Positions 27,101 to 42,000 are shown, numbered from the stretch's first letter. The stretch is DNA of 64,000 bases from Saccoglossus kowalevskii (GCF_000003605.2 NW_003153745.1:261125-325124), one strand, 5' to 3'. The notes: generated from the letters alone by a model not told the origin. Made by a program: numbers and translations.

Positions 27101-27856
27101 GTGGACGATCGATTACAGAAAATCCACATAGAGCATCGTCGATCGCATTTTTTTTTATCCATCGACATTAATTTCTCTGATCACGTTATTATTAGGGATG
27201 TAATATATATATACACACACACACACGTGGATTTTATGGAGAACGAACACCCCTCTTAATACGACGCAACTTATGGTACTCATACTGCAACACCGAACAC
27301 AGAACACTAGGGGCTATTCTGAACAAAATGAGAAAAAAAATCACATAGATAGCGTTTGTTGCGATTAGACATGCTCGAGGGGTGTCTAGCGGGAAATGAA
27401 CAAGGAAATGTGAATAATAGGTGTTGGACACTGAGCCAGTTTTGCGTAATTGATTCTGCGTTGATTACGTTTTTATTAAAAACTTCAAGTTACTAGAACT
27501 TATCCGACGTTTAGGTTTTATTTGGGATACGTTGTCATTGATTGAACGTTGGTTAGTGAACTTGAGACACTCTACTATTATGAACTTGAAGTTCGGTATT
27601 TCACGCCGCGTGGAAACAAATGAGGTTATCGTTACGCGATACCAAATTAGCACAACCTTTTGTTTTTATTAGACGCTAATTATATGAATTCTGGTATTCA
27701 GCCATCATTGTGATGACGTTATAAATCATAGTAAACTAAAAATGGGGGAAAGTAGCACTTATAAATGAGTTTTTATCAATAATTACTAAATGATTGGTTT
27801 TTCGAGTATTTAGTTTGTTGTAAACAATAATTCAGAAGAGAATAGTTAGACGCGGC

Positions 27857-27893
27857 GTGTGTGCGTGCGTGTGTGTGTGTGTGGGGGGGGGGG
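27857..27893. repeat. (GT)n/(GC)n microsatellite ending in G11
   Basis: Alternating GT with some GC dinucleotides passes directly into eleven G residues (27883-27893). Alternating purine-pyrimidine next to oligo-G could adopt non-B DNA forms. Confidence 0.85.
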
Positions 27894-28755
27894 TAGTTCG
27901 AGTAGTGACGTCGATAGTAGTGATGTTGGGCCCACGGGAGTCTTCGTCCTCGTAGTTTTCTTGTGATTCATTTTGCCAGAAAAAAATTAATTGCAGCCAG
28001 GAAAAGCAAGTGAAATAACATGGTAGCTATGGGAGGCTCAGATGGCCGAGTGAAAACGACACGGCGTGATTGAAATCAACGCAGATCCCAGGCGTGTTTA
28101 TTATGACATTGAATTTTTTATGAAGCAATAGTATATTTCCGCGTAAAAGAACCCTTACATTTTTTGTTTAACTCGACTCGACATCTTGCTTCAATACTTA
28201 ACAATGAATTGGGACGGGAAATACCTTCTTTGGTTCCACTATAACACACAGCTCAGCGAGAGTATGACGAGGAGGTAATAGGCAGTGAAAAAAAAAAATT
28301 ATCCTGCGTGTGAGCACCACTAAACGTACGGGCATTGTAATGTCGCACTTGCCAGGCAAATAAAAGACTTGTGAGATTTATAGACGCCATTTCATTGGAG
28401 GCATGTGTTTTTCTTTCTCTTCTTCAATCTCGTGTTCATTTCATGCACTCCATTTGAAATGTATAGTGATATCGTCATTATGAGAAAGACGCATGTCTGT
28501 TATGGAGTTGACGCTCGTATAAGAGTGTGCGACCAACCCGAGCGTGAACACGTTTGGTAGTAAAATAGGAATCTTGTACGATTAACTCTTATAATCATAA
28601 CGAGTTTTTTTTACGATGGGTACGCGGCAGTTTGCCTGCTTGTCGGTAATCACATGGGCGTGTACAGTACAACCTCTGCCAGACATGGAGGCGCATCAAA
28701 GTTCAATAAATACAACTTCAACGCAATCACTGCTTCATTCTATAGTATATGTACA

Positions 28756-28796
28756 CACCCTCCTCTCTCTCTCTCTCACTTTCTCTCCCCCCACAC
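28756..28796. repeat. CT-rich polypyrimidine tract
   Basis: A pyrimidine-rich run of CT repeats with a C-run near its end. It could be read as a splice-acceptor tract, but no AG followed by a recognisable coding exon was found after it. Confidence 0.7.
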
Positions 28797-31270
28797 ATCT
28801 GTTTTTATTCTTGAATTAAACCAATCGCATCACTTCAAAAAAAGCACTACATATAGACTCCAAAACCCACTTCTGGAAATGTGGCCCAGAGCAGTGCAAA
28901 TCAAAGAAAGGAAATCCAGGGTAATTCAATCTAATAACACTGAGAATACGATGACTGTGCGCGCATACAAATGAAGTACGCTTTCTTGAGGCGAACGACG
29001 ACAGAAGAAAAAAACATCTTTTGAAGAAATGGCGACGCCACCAGTATGTAGGTGGACAAGCATTATTCGTACAGGTTGACGCGGTTTATGCTGGCAATAT
29101 TCCTTAAATATGCCTTAAAGTTTGAATTGTCTCCCCTGTCTGTTGAAATGAAATACAACAATTGATGTTTATCGGAAATGAATATAAACTTTTGATATCA
29201 ACGATTAGTATTGTTTATTTTTTTAACATTTTACAATAGACGGATGCCCAGTTTTTGTTGACTGGCAGCATGCTCGTAGCTGGAGTCACGCAATGGCAGA
29301 ATTAACTTGCTGATCATCTTCACTCATTTTGTTTTTGATACTTACGATATAGTTTGTATTCTAGCGTCAATCTACTAGCCATGGGAGACTGCATGCAATT
29401 GTTCTCATATGCTATACGTGACCGGCAACGCATTAATTAATACGTACGGTATATCGATAGTAGTTTGATGGTAGTTCCTTTGTTGCCGTTTTATCCCAAA
29501 CAAAAGATTTTAAAGTGGGGTTCAGTTACTAAAAGTTCACCGTCGTTTCAATTATTTAACGGAACTGCGATTTGGCATTGAACTATGACGTAGCAGAACA
29601 TGCCCGTGAAACGATCATAGATGCGTGATTTTTTTTATTTTTTTTAGAAGATTTGAATATAAAAAAAATGAAGAAATGCGTAAACTATTCTCATTCAATA
29701 AAAAAAAAATGTTTTTCAATTGAAGTTTCTGGTATATTATGTATCTGCGTTTTTTTTTCAATTTTGATTGCGCTTGCAATAATTGTGTAGCGGTTCACAC
29801 GCGACCGTGTTTTAATGTCGGATTTTGCAGCCTTGAATACTAGCTTCGCAAACTAGTTATTATTATATGCATACACATGATACGGTTTCGACACACAGTT
29901 TAAATGGAATGGATCGGTTAACTGCGAGCAATAACTCCGATGATAGGTTATGATGGCATATAAAAACCTCTCTTTGGATTGTTGTGGCACCCGTGAGCAA
30001 TTAAGGCGTCCGGCTATATGTAATACCGATTTAATCATACAAATAGGCGAGGGTTATTCTCAATTTCTCTTTCTCTTTTTTTCCGGAGAAAAAAATGAGT
30101 GAAAAAAATAAAACGTTTTTGGCATGATTTGGTATAATGTAACACATTTAAAACCGGCGGGCTTAGACTTTTGTATTAGATATGTTAACTTCCTAAAGCG
30201 ACGCCCAATTAAATAGTAAACCCCGTCTCCGAATTCAATTTTTAGGCACAGTAACCTTTAGAGAATTTTTCTCCCATGTATACGTCTTTGCGCGTATCTG
30301 GCGGGCACCTGATATCGAGCCCGTAACAAAAATGTTTGAGCCATCAGTAAGAAACATTGACGGTCTAGTTTATAATTATTGACGTCATCATCTTCACAAT
30401 GCACGTGGAGCAGTAAGCTGAAGTTGCTTACGTAATAGTATAACTCCATCATATCGGTATCTTTCAAACAGACATAGATAATATTAATGAGCTATAATCG
30501 AGACAGCGTGCTGTGATGATGTATAGTCACAATTATGATATGAACATACTTTATGGCGAGCTTCATTACTAATGCAAATCATATGCACACAAAAAAAGAA
30601 AAAAAAGAATTTACCACAAAAATACCAACAATTATAGTACCAATCTGGGAGTATTTGCCTTCTATTTTTCTAATTACACTGATTTTGATATTGCCTCTAA
30701 TTCCTTGGTTATGAGAACTAGTAGTTATATAACGAATAGATCTTAAGAGTTAGAAATAGGCACACCATACTCGTTATGGGGTGAGGTTATTTAGAAACAT
30801 GCATACTGTAATCATACCGAAAATACAAACACAATCAGGACACCGGTGAATTTTCGACTAAATCTCGAATGCGTGTGGATTATTCAATAAGGATAACGAC
30901 GCGAACCGCGTAACTGAAAAATGAAGAAAAAACATTTCCCCTTTATTCCAGCAATACGTAATTTTTCTTTGAGAGAGAGAGAGAGACAGGCACCGTGAAC
31001 ATTTCTGGAAAGCTCAACAAAATGCAATAACTCTGATATTCAACTCTACTAAGCCGGAGCAGACTGATTGACAGCATTGGAACGGACAAGTGATGTTAGT
31101 ATCCGTTAGTACATGAGTGCAAGTAACTAACTGGTCGGTCACCTCCTCTTTACAGCGTCGCCGCCGTCTCATAATGGCGTGTGATTGACAGTCAAAGATG
31201 CATGTTGCTAGACCCTCGCATGTTGTGTTCAATTTCAGATTTAAATAGTTACTGAAAATTGAATCACATG

Positions 31271-31402
<132 letters not shown>

Positions 31403-32765
31403 AACCATTTTAGTAATACAACACAATCAAAAACAACATATAATGTATATTATTTCATTTTTTAACACGACTTTAAACAATATAAAAAAGCACTGCGATT
31501 TCCATGAGCCGAGTTTCGATTCAACGACGGACCCGCATCTCTGGGTGTATTGTGCTATGCGTACCCGTGGAAACAATGGTATTCTTAGTAGTAACAAAAT
31601 AGTATTGACTTAGTCTGTTTTGACTTCCATCATCGCCAACAATCAATTGTATTATCGAATCATGGTGACGTGCATGGTTGGAGGAATCTTGGATAATACG
31701 GTGTTTTGGTGACTTCCGTTTCCATATTATCGTCACACCATCAACTACGATGAGTCCAGTCCATGCATGTGGCTGTTGTTGGGTGTTTACTGCGCGTCAT
31801 CTCTTGAGGATAATATACCCATTGCACTTTAGCCGATTTTAGGATCATTTAAAGTGTTAATACAAATATTGTGCTTACTTAGTCGCAAATATGAAAAAAC
31901 AGCCATTAACTATAATCCATTGTGTCGCATCTTAAAGTGAAACCGTGTTCACATATTGTTGTTTTTTTTTTAACCCGAGACCGAGGCATTTGTTATAGTT
32001 TCCAATTTCCTTATTTGTGTCATGTTCGCCGAAATCATGCACGGATTCACGCGAAAAAAATACCCCAACACTTTGCGAATTTTTAGTTTTGATTTTCACG
32101 GTAATATCATATCAAATTCCAAAAGATCCGTGCATGGTAATTTACAATTAATATTCCGTTTCACTGAAACCAACATGCGTACCTAGATATACCGTGTGAT
32201 CCAGAAAGCGTCTATATAATTAGAGGAACCGTATTCATATTTTGTCTTATCCTACCACAATGAGAATACATTCAGTCCAAAGTCAATTACTGCTGGTGCC
32301 CTGTTTGAAGACGAAAGGGTTTTTGCAGAATCGGTAGAATCTGGCAGAGCAGTTATTCTTCACATTGATAATTAATACATACTGGAGCAAAATCCACATC
32401 TTTTGTAATATGCGTTCTATGATCAGATCACGTTATTGATGTTTCAGTTTTGTATCGTGTTATTATAACCGTTCAGCTGGCCACATAGAATGGTTGAAAT
32501 ATGCTATTTCCATCTGTTTGTTTCTGTGTGTCTCTCGTTCGACCATGTAACCGAAAAAAAGGAATCCTTTCAATATTTGATATTATGAGGATCATGTCAT
32601 CATTGGTAAGTGACTATCACAAATTCGCATTGATAGTTCCTGTTTCAAGTCGTATGTCCCCGAAAGTATTTTATATCCAGATTCTTGGTCGTGGTAGAAT
32701 GGATGTACTGCAAATTAAGTTGATAGTTACTTGGGTTCATCTGTATATCACATATCAGTGAGCGT

Positions 32766-32790
32766 GAGGGAGGGAGGGAGGGAGGGAGGG
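32766..32790. repeat. (GGGA)n purine microsatellite
   Basis: Tandem GGGA/GAGG units form a homopurine stretch of about 25 bases in intergenic DNA. Confidence 0.85.
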
Positions 32791-34584
32791 GAATGCTAGT
32801 CACGAAACGTTTCAAACAAGGAACATGAAAGAGAAGAACATCGGTCGAAGAATCACGTGTAGATTTCTCGGTCTGCAACTTAGAAATATTTCTTAGATGA
32901 TTTTTACAATTGAGCAAGTGTATCAATGCATCAGCATCGTGCACGAACGGATGGAATCTACAATCGAAGCCAGTTTGTTTAAACGTGGCTTCTCCAGCGA
33001 ATAAAAAGAACACACCAAAAAAACGATCTCATTCAAAAAAGAGAAAATCCTTTAAGAATTACCCCCCGAGGGTCACGTGTCCGGAATCAAACCACGCGTC
33101 GCATCGTAAGATATGAACTTCAAGACGAGAAATTGATTAGGGGGAAGTTAAAATTAATTGCCAGGTTTTTAGTATCAAGAGTTGGTGTAAGAGTAATGCG
33201 AAATGTAGACGACGCTGAGCACGCGTCGTGACTTCTATCTTTTCAATTTTCTAACAAAGCCTACATATACAGAAGCGATATTCAACATTTAATTGACGCC
33301 GGCAGGACGACTGTATGGTTTTAATTGGGAAGGAATTTGTTTGTTCTCTCTTTTGTATATAGATACCGGGACGATTTTTTTTTTAAAAGCAGAGTTATAT
33401 GTCGAGACGAGTTTTTTTAACACACCCGCATAAGTACCTGTGTATCTAGTATGATGTCACGATCGCTTCCGATTTGCATTCTGGGAGCCGCGCTTTTCAA
33501 ATAGCGAAGGGGAAAATGTAATCGACTTTAATTAAATGCGCTGGTTCACTTAAATTAACTGTGTTTCATTACTACAGATGTAAGCGAAATGTCTATGAAA
33601 TTCAAATATCCTATATAATATTTTAATGTAAAATGTCCTTTTCTACGGACTGTCACGTGACTGCGGAGTCATTTGCGTGGCAAAGAATAATACCTTCGTC
33701 GCTTTTCAGAGTATCCACTTGGAAATCGAAATGAAGTTGCCCAAAACGATTCCAGGACAAAGGCTTTCGGTCAATTGAGTTGGATTATTTAGTTTCTTGA
33801 ATTATGCTCTTTTCTATTGTTATGAAAAGTCGCTTAAATCGACGGCTTCGGGGCCCTGTATTGTGAACAGCTATCACTTGGCGTATTGTCTTCGGATAGC
33901 CTAGGACTCATCTAAATGCGATTGTTTCTCGAAGTGGTCGGATCTCGTGGCGCATCGTACTTCATGCGTGCGTCCAACAAAACAACTCCAGAAAATCGTT
34001 TAAAAGTGGATTTCTTTTAAAGGACACAATTCAAAAAAAATTATTTTCAATGAAAACAACATTTACAGACAATAATGCATATTCTATACCATCCCCTCCC
34101 AGTATCTACCTCTATTATCGACTTCTAGAAGTCTACTTCGTCATTTTTTATGGGGAGGGGGGGTGTGTGGATATTAACAATACAAACATGAATATCCAAC
34201 AAAAGTGTGAAATGTATCGAATTCACGCAATACATCACTGCTGTTCACCCAATTTTCGCGTTTTAGGTGAAAATTTCGAGCCTTGTTAGATCGCTTATTG
34301 AATCACCATCAGTACACAGTCTCTTCGTAATACGCGCACACACCAATAAACGATCCCTTTCGTCGAACGTAAACCCAATTTACGATGACTCCTATAAAGC
34401 AAAGCTCACATTGAATTGCGAGCATTCAGTCGACGCGACCAAAATCAGCACAAGGAAGGAAAACACCAATTAGAATAATTGCCCGTCGTTTGTTTCCTTG
34501 TCATCTTTTGTTGTTGCCTGTTTTTGCTGATTTGCTCCTTGATTTTCCTTTTTTATTGTGAAATAAGTAAAAATTTTAAATTAG

Positions 34585-35283
34585 GCTCGGTTGTATCGCA
34601 TTCAAAGACACGAATGTCGTGTCCCTAGAGGCAAACCGAGAATACTATGAGGAGCATGACAAGTACAAGAAGAAGAATGGGCTACCCGGCACTAACAGTA
34701 TATTCTTTAATGAGAACCAGTCGGTTAAAGTGGCTCTCGTTAAAATACCTCGTATATATATCTTATGCATGTATACGTAGCGAAGAGCACACGAGCTAAT
34801 GAGTTTAATTATAATAATAATACTAATACAAATAGTTTAAACATTTGGATCGCTAAAGAATAAAACGAAACGAAAAATCGAAATTGCTACTCGTCGCCGT
34901 ACTAGTGTGATGTCACGAATAACTTCAAGGGGCTGAATATGGTTGTAGAATTGATAGGACGGAGGAAGTAGTATTATTAAGGGATGATTTTCTTTTGATG
35001 GAAAGTAGTAAACGCATTGATCGCAACGAGACATCGACTGAACGTCAACTGAAAGCACCTTTTCGATCGTAGACAACGGTTATTTTTCAGGAAGCCTTTC
35101 GAGAACCAGCCAACCAACGAAAGACAATACGAAGACGACGCCATAGAGGTATATAATCAATGCTATAAGATGATGGGTTGACATTGACCTTAGATTGTGA
35201 ATAAAATGGCTTGCTTAATCATGGGGAGTCAAATACGATATAGAATATAATCTCCCTTTCTTCACCTACAGATAGCTTATTAA
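34585..35283 (+). CDS. candidate 3' exons of an unrecognised gene
   Basis: Three short segments together look like the 3' end of a spliced gene. Segment A (from 34585, after TTAG) has a coding-like frame rich in Glu, Lys, Tyr and Asn, including SLEANREYYEEHDKYKKKN; an in-frame stop lies just upstream, so it would need the acceptor. Segment B (35091-35148) follows a good TATTTTTCAG acceptor, reads KPFENQPTNERQYEDDAIE and ends at GTATAT. Segment C (35272-35283) follows a strong CTTTCTTCACCTACAG acceptor and adds IAY and a TAA in phase. The joint between A and B is unclear: the phase fits a weak GT at 34663, and other joints are possible. The acidic, Tyr-containing end would suit a cytoplasmic tail, but I recognise no family and found no firm upstream exon. 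It could be chance. Confidence 0.3.
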
Positions 35284-38200
35284 CCGTAGATGTATACGTA
35301 GCATAGGGTACTAGTATATGCACATGTTAGTAATCACAAACCATGCTTGCAATTATGTTGTGTGTGGGTTTGCTGCCACATCAAATATCCGATAGGTTGG
35401 GCGTGCTTGTGTATTTATATATGTGTGTGTGTCTATATGCAACGCCTTCTCATGCAACTTTTTCGCCATCTAGAAATGTATCCGTGCCATCCATAACCAC
35501 GACTTCTTTCGTTTTTATACAAACGTGTATCCTCTATTTACATAGGGTCTACACAAGATCGAGTAAAACTGTTAAAATGAAGGTAAATCGGTTGCTTGCT
35601 CAAGTTAATTGAATAATTGAGAGGTTGATGTGTCGCTTTCGGAGGTTTATTCTTGAAAAATCCCCCCTTTGATAGTTCATAACGTTTAACATTGTGGATC
35701 GACTGAATGTGGGCTCATTAGTGAAGATGTAGGCATTGTTCGCGCTTAGGCTACGGAGAATATCGGCACAACACCTCCGCACAAAGAGCTTGGCTCTCTC
35801 CTTTCTTCGTGGCTTCACAAAATCCCCGCTTCAGTCCTTTGTGTATCTGAGATTTGGCCGCTCTTAAGAAGCACCCACAGCCATTGAGCTGGGTAAATCA
35901 GTCAAATATATCACTATGTAATTAACTGACATTTGCCCCCCTCCTTCGTACTATGGACACTCTCTCCAATGTACTAAACTAAATGATATGCGGGATAAAA
36001 CAAATCCACGAATAACAAACAGATGCGGACGATATTATTTCGGGGAAGAAGTGAGGAAGAAAAAAAATCGTATGCTCATTTAAAGAAGAAAAAACTAGTT
36101 AGTGATACGAGTTGCCGTGCAAAATAAGCTAACGGGGATAAATTTAGAATGTTAATTAACGGTAATCTCGGTGTCGTCGCTACCGAGCCCTCGATAGCCA
36201 CACCGTATGTGCATAAGGCCAGTAATTGGTAGGCAGCGCACTAAACTAAGAGGAATCTGTTTGGTGACTGAATTAATGAGGTGAGTTCATCGCGAGCGTA
36301 TTTCGTTAAAAAAAGTGGCCCGACAAGCTACACTGTCCTTTACTCAGGCTCAACTTAGTTGACAGTACGATAATATCACCGATATTGTCGTTAAAATCTC
36401 TACATACAAGTATACAGTCAATAGACATATTTTAACCCCGGGCAAATCTCTCATTAGGCCCAGTTTGATGGCTTTACATAGCAACGAATTAAACACACCA
36501 CGGAGACTATTATGATCGCAAGCGATGAGCTGTGAGTCCTTGCTAATGGGCCGGATTTTGTCGTTTCTGGAAAGTGCGTACGAAAGAGAAGGAGAGGGAT
36601 CGAAGTTGACAGCAAAAAAAAAACTCGGTTTGCTTTTTGAGTAACTGCATCACGGCGGGGTCAGTTTCATTATAAGTCGTCCACGCAGGCACTCGTAACT
36701 CATTCGGGGTGGGCACGCGTGTCTGTTCCACTCAAGTCGCGTAGTCAATGGTCACATGGTGTTGGCCCAGACGTGATCTGTTTTGCCTTCATGACGGGAT
36801 TAAGTTGTAGAAAAACAATTGTAAGAGATGACGAGTAGACCTATAAAAAATATGCTCGGCTCATTGTGATGACGTTAGCAATAAAGAGACCCACTTGACA
36901 TCGCAACCGACGAGTTCGGGAGTGCTTCTCCGTCGACAGATCTCAATGTAAAAGAATATAGGGCCACTCCGAAAAATGATGAAAGAAAGCGGGAAGAACG
37001 CGGGGATGAGCAAAATATTGACTACCTTTAAATGCGATTATAAATTGCAGCCCCCCTCCCCCCGTACGGTCAGTCGTAACGTATGTTTGGTCTAGGAGAG
37101 AAAACTGGTCTATTGTTCTACATGGGTATAGATGACGAGTGGTATAATATGGCACTGTGCACCGCCCGTAAGTACGCATGGTCCTCGTCGGAATAAACAT
37201 CACAAACCATTGTGCAATTAACATTGCTTAACGCGGCAATATTTATTCATAACGAAGCACCACATTGTGGTAAATTTATGATTATTATTATTTTTTTTCA
37301 TAGTTGTCCCGTTTTCTCATTTGCACATCTGGAATGAACTGGGGTGCGTTCAATTTTCTCACTGGGATTTTAAAACTCGGTGTTGATGGCGTGTTTTTTG
37401 TGTTCGATTGGTCACGAACAATGCAACGTATATCCGCGTTATACTTGAATAGGGAACGAAGACAAAACACATGAGAGCTGTTTATCCGTCCAGCTCGCAC
37501 CTGCATCTCGGCCGGTCTTTGGTATGTGGTCCCCCGCTGGTCACGATGAATGGAGTACACGTTTGTCAATGGCCATTGAGTCATGTATATGTATATTTAG
37601 TAACAATGCGTCGATAAAAAGCTTCAGCCTCGGACCCCCAAAAATAAACCCCTTTCTGTAATTTCCAAACCGACAACTCGCATTAGACGAACGGGTTCCC
37701 GTAGGCAAGAAGAATAAAAAACGCATGTTTTTATTCATTTGGTAGAACTACTGGGTGAGCTGATTTCTATAATCACTAGTCGATGCTTATGGATACGTCG
37801 GGCGAGGTGTGAGTTAAGGTGTCTTTCCCCGCCCCGCCAATTAGCGCTCTTCTAAACAGGGCATTTAACGATGGCATCGTTTTTACCAATCAAAGGGTGA
37901 TTCAAAAGAACGCTTACGGAAAGCCAATAACAAAAACAAATACATCAACGGAACAAGTCATACCACGGACAGATAATAACAATGATATTAGTATTAATAT
38001 TAATAACAATAAATATTAACATTGTTATGTGTTTTTATAATTAGAGAAGAAATTATTTCGAGTAGAAATTTTCAGAAAAATATGCTTAGTAAACGGCGTC
38101 TGTTAACAATTCAAAAGCAGATGCGAATTTGTTTGCGCACCTAACTTGAAGTACATTTTCTAACATGGCTGTTTATGTTTTCGGGCTCAGGCTGGAATAG

Positions 38201-38993
38201 GAACATTGTGAATGCTTCACAATACCCGCGTATTATCTGTGAATTCAAACCAGTATTTATGTTTTAAACTATTGATCCAATACTACAATGATACTAATCA
38301 GATTCAGTTATTACAATAGACGTCAGATTCCAGAGATTTTTGTATTATCAGAATGTGGAAGAGAGAAAAAAAAATCAAAGCGATTTCCAGTCTTTGTAAT
38401 AATTTGTTTTCTTGTCTCTCATGGCATGATGTACTAGATACCGAAACGAAACATAGACAAGATCAAGCGCATGCCGAACCGGGCTGGAAAAAAAAATAAT
38501 CGCGACGACTCACTATCCCACGCTTTTGAATACAGCAGTATGTGCCCTCCGCTCTCATTAGGTAGTCTGATAAGTAGGTGTCATCGAAGAACGAGATCTC
38601 TTCATGATTGTTGGCTCAGACACGATATGCCGACATTTTCACTTGAAATCGTGTACAACGCTGGAATTACATCGTGTTCATCGGAGAAGGGCGAAGAGCC
38701 CAACTGAAAAGGAACATAGCGTCGGCTCAATGTAAAACGTCATATCAGCCATTCATGTTCATGTATGCTAGTATATTTATTCGAGTAGCTACTTTATCCG
38801 TTAACACTTCAAGGAATATATCTATTTTTATTAACAACAGAAACTTCATCAATATATCGTGGGAATATTCAGATAATATAGACGCGTGATTTTATTGGCG
38901 AATATTAAAGGGAAACGTGGAGAATCCAGTCTTTGACATGAAATGAATCGAGACAATACAGAGCAAACTTAACCGACCGTGTTCACAGAGAGG

Positions 38994-39050
38994 GAAAGTG
39001 AGAGAGAGAGACAGGGAGAAAGGGAGAGAGGGAGGGAGTGAGTGAGGAAG
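38994..39050. repeat. GA-rich polypurine tract
   Basis: A nearly pure purine stretch of GAGA, GGGA and AGTG units. Mirror-symmetric polypurine DNA of this kind can form triplex structures; no gene link was seen. Confidence 0.75.
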
Positions 39051-42000
39051 CGTAATGCTTGGCCTGTTGAAGCTAATTATTATCGTCAGGATCGGTGTTG
39101 AAAGCAATAAAAGCAAGGTGTCAGTTTGCTTTGTTCTCTGCTAAATGCCCCGCTTTTGAAAACCGATAAATTATTTACCTTCACCCCGTGCTCCTTAATA
39201 ATGCACGACGATTGAGTAAAAAAAAATAACGGACTCGTACTGCGTTTTTACCAATCCCTTGCCGCCAGACACGTTTAACATCCAAAACTGCACTTTTAAT
39301 GTGGCCGTCGGGTGATATCGTATTTATACATATATGCCGTTGCTGCTTTCTTGGACATACGTGTACAACGTTCAACAGCTAACAAAGTGCGATGAATACA
39401 TTGAAGTTTTTCGTTTACAAGGCCAGTATAAAAAAAAATGGATTGTGAAATGGGGTCTTTGAGTATACTCCGCCAGATGTGTTAGTCTCGCTGGTGGGAG
39501 GTACTAACACATTGACAACAGCGATGCCCCCTGATCTTTTGAGTGCGACGAAACACAGAAAGGAGGTTAAACGAAACAATATTAGAACGGTGATAGGCAT
39601 TTCTCATGAATTAAATAACACCCCGCTACGTCGTCCAAATAGCCTGTATGGGTCTAGAGGGAAGGGCGGCCACATCAAAAGTTTCATTACAGACATGTGG
39701 TCCGTGGTGTTCAGGTGTTCCTACCAACAGTGTTCAATGCAAATCCGCGCTAAGCTGTTCATCATTTACATTGGGAAGAAACGTAAGCAGGGAAATCGAA
39801 GGAAAACACGCATCGACAAAGACAGATTTAGATAAAAAAGCGAAGAAGAATCTTCTTTTTTATTATTATTTTACAAGAAAATCCTCGGTTCGTTAATCTC
39901 GAAAGTATCGCTTCAGTGTAAACATCGAGCCCAGTCAAACGTATGCATTATTCGAAGCGAGAGTCTCTCTTCCCAGATTACAATAATAATGCAATTCTTC
40001 TCATTAATTGATGTCAAATATTAGCTTTTAAGCTCATTTATGCCGTTTAGTTTGTTGTAACTATTTCCTTGTTCTTCTCAATAATTGGCAAAGTTTACTA
40101 GCGCGCGAGTACATCCGGCTCCGAAGCTCATTGGCAATTGAGTGAATCCAGGCAGTCGTTATAGCGTGCACGCCATGTGATATTGTTGGGTGGCGGAACG
40201 AAATTGATAGGTTCGCCCCATATAGAAAAAAGAGAGACAAGTATCCGTGTTGCTTTCCGTATTTTACAAACTTGATTTTCCCCCAATCGAAATTATGATT
40301 AAAAAAAACGGACCCGGGATCCAAGATATGTCTTTTTTAATTTTTTTTTTTTTTATAGAAACGTGAAAGGAAACAAAGAACCTGAATCAGTTTTAACATC
40401 ATCCATAAAATAACACCCCCTGGGAATGATGCTCCTCTTCTCTTCTGTGCCTGTGTATTCACTGTTGTTAATGATTTCTATGTCACATGAATTGATACGG
40501 GACAACGTCATTGAGAATTGCAACCTTTACGAAGTAGTCGTAGAGAAATAAGAAACGTCACGCGACATCTCACGAGATCTCGCTGCAGTGGACGAGCGAA
40601 GGTATATTACTTCATATTTTTACATCTTTGAAAAACAAATGCACGTATTTTTTTTTAAATAAAAATAATAATAACCGCCAATATTCAATATTGCCAGTAA
40701 TTACACGCAAAATGCTCATGTGTCACATTGCTGGTAGTCATAAAATAAAATAAATTGTTGTTAAACAATTTTGGCGGGGAAATGAGAGAGTTTGTCACCA
40801 TGGTAACTCGGCATAGACCTGGTAGACATGACGCTAGTCCTTTTGTATATAATGGACATATAATCGCAGCGTTCTGTCATGTTTTTTTAATCTACCCTGT
40901 AATTCAACTAACATTATTTTGTAGCGTACTATGCCGAGTCAACCAACGTGTATTCCATTCTTATAAGAGGCTCACACTTTCACAGCTAATTTATGGCGCC
41001 ATTTAAGCAAAATATTATAACTATTCCAACGACCTTTATATAACAGCCTAAGGAAAGTACCCTGGGTCACTAGCTATATATAGGTCACTGCCCGACACAT
41101 GTTACATACAACGTAATAATACTTGTTATTTTTAAAATAGCCATCGGAGAAAATCGACAGTGACCCAAGCACGTAGGCTTTGTTGTGTTTCTTTTATGTG
41201 CTTATGACATATCTCTTACGGTACGTCGCGATGTGATCTGATAATAAGAGCAAAAAGATGATTATAAATAAGGCAAATATTGACTTCGGTTAGCGCATTT
41301 CAGATATTAATAATAATAAAAAACTCGAGTGGATATAGACCTCTTCGGACGCCAGCTAAAAACCTCTACTGTCGCACCAACTGTGCAAAGACACACATTG
41401 CCGACCGGCTTTTATCACAAGTTATGAGCGCCGTGTTAATTCCAGCGTCCTGTTTGTCGGTAGATTTCCACCCTCCTTCAGATACGAGTGCATGAAACAT
41501 AATATACCACAAGCTTTTAATCATGCGGTTTTGCATTTTCATCAATTTGTGTCCCTTTTTTTCTGGAAGATCCACTAGAAAAAAATGGCATTAGTACCGT
41601 GACAACGTGACTGTAAATCTACTTTCTCCAAATATGGTAGTGTCACGTGACAGTGCATTCTGTGAATTGACATCGATGTCTAGCACTATGGCAATTACTT
41701 TGGGTTTCCAAGCTTTTTTTTTTGTTCATGCCGATTTGAAGTTTTTTGGGTATAAAGTTAAAAAAGTGAATAATTTCGGAACAAAGCTCCCTGGCGATAA
41801 CAAATAACAACGAACGAACGTGCCAGATTTGACTGTCGATTTCTTCCATTTGTTGTTATAAGCCATTGTGAAAAAATGTAACAAAGTTTACGGGAGAACA
41901 GATACAGAAAACAGTACGGCATATCATACCCAAAAGATTATTGACAATAAAATGGTCCACATTATTGTATGTGATCGTCAACTAACAAATCGATAATAGA

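Noticed and set aside
28031-28100. A tRNA-like phrase GATGGCCGAGTG, as in Ser/Leu tRNAs
   Set aside because: No anticodon stem-loop, T-arm or acceptor stem can be formed from the surrounding bases.
28616-28974. Overlapping plus-strand frames with coding-like stretches (such as GNHMGVYSTTSARHGG)
   Set aside because: Two frames look equally protein-like over the same bases, the acceptor is poor and the frame runs into a CT microsatellite.
36543-36731. A minus-strand frame with a phrase recalling carboxylesterase C-termini (VPAWTTYNETDP)
   Set aside because: The match is a single short phrase, a stop lies just upstream, the frame passes into a homopolymer tract, and no other esterase exon was found nearby.
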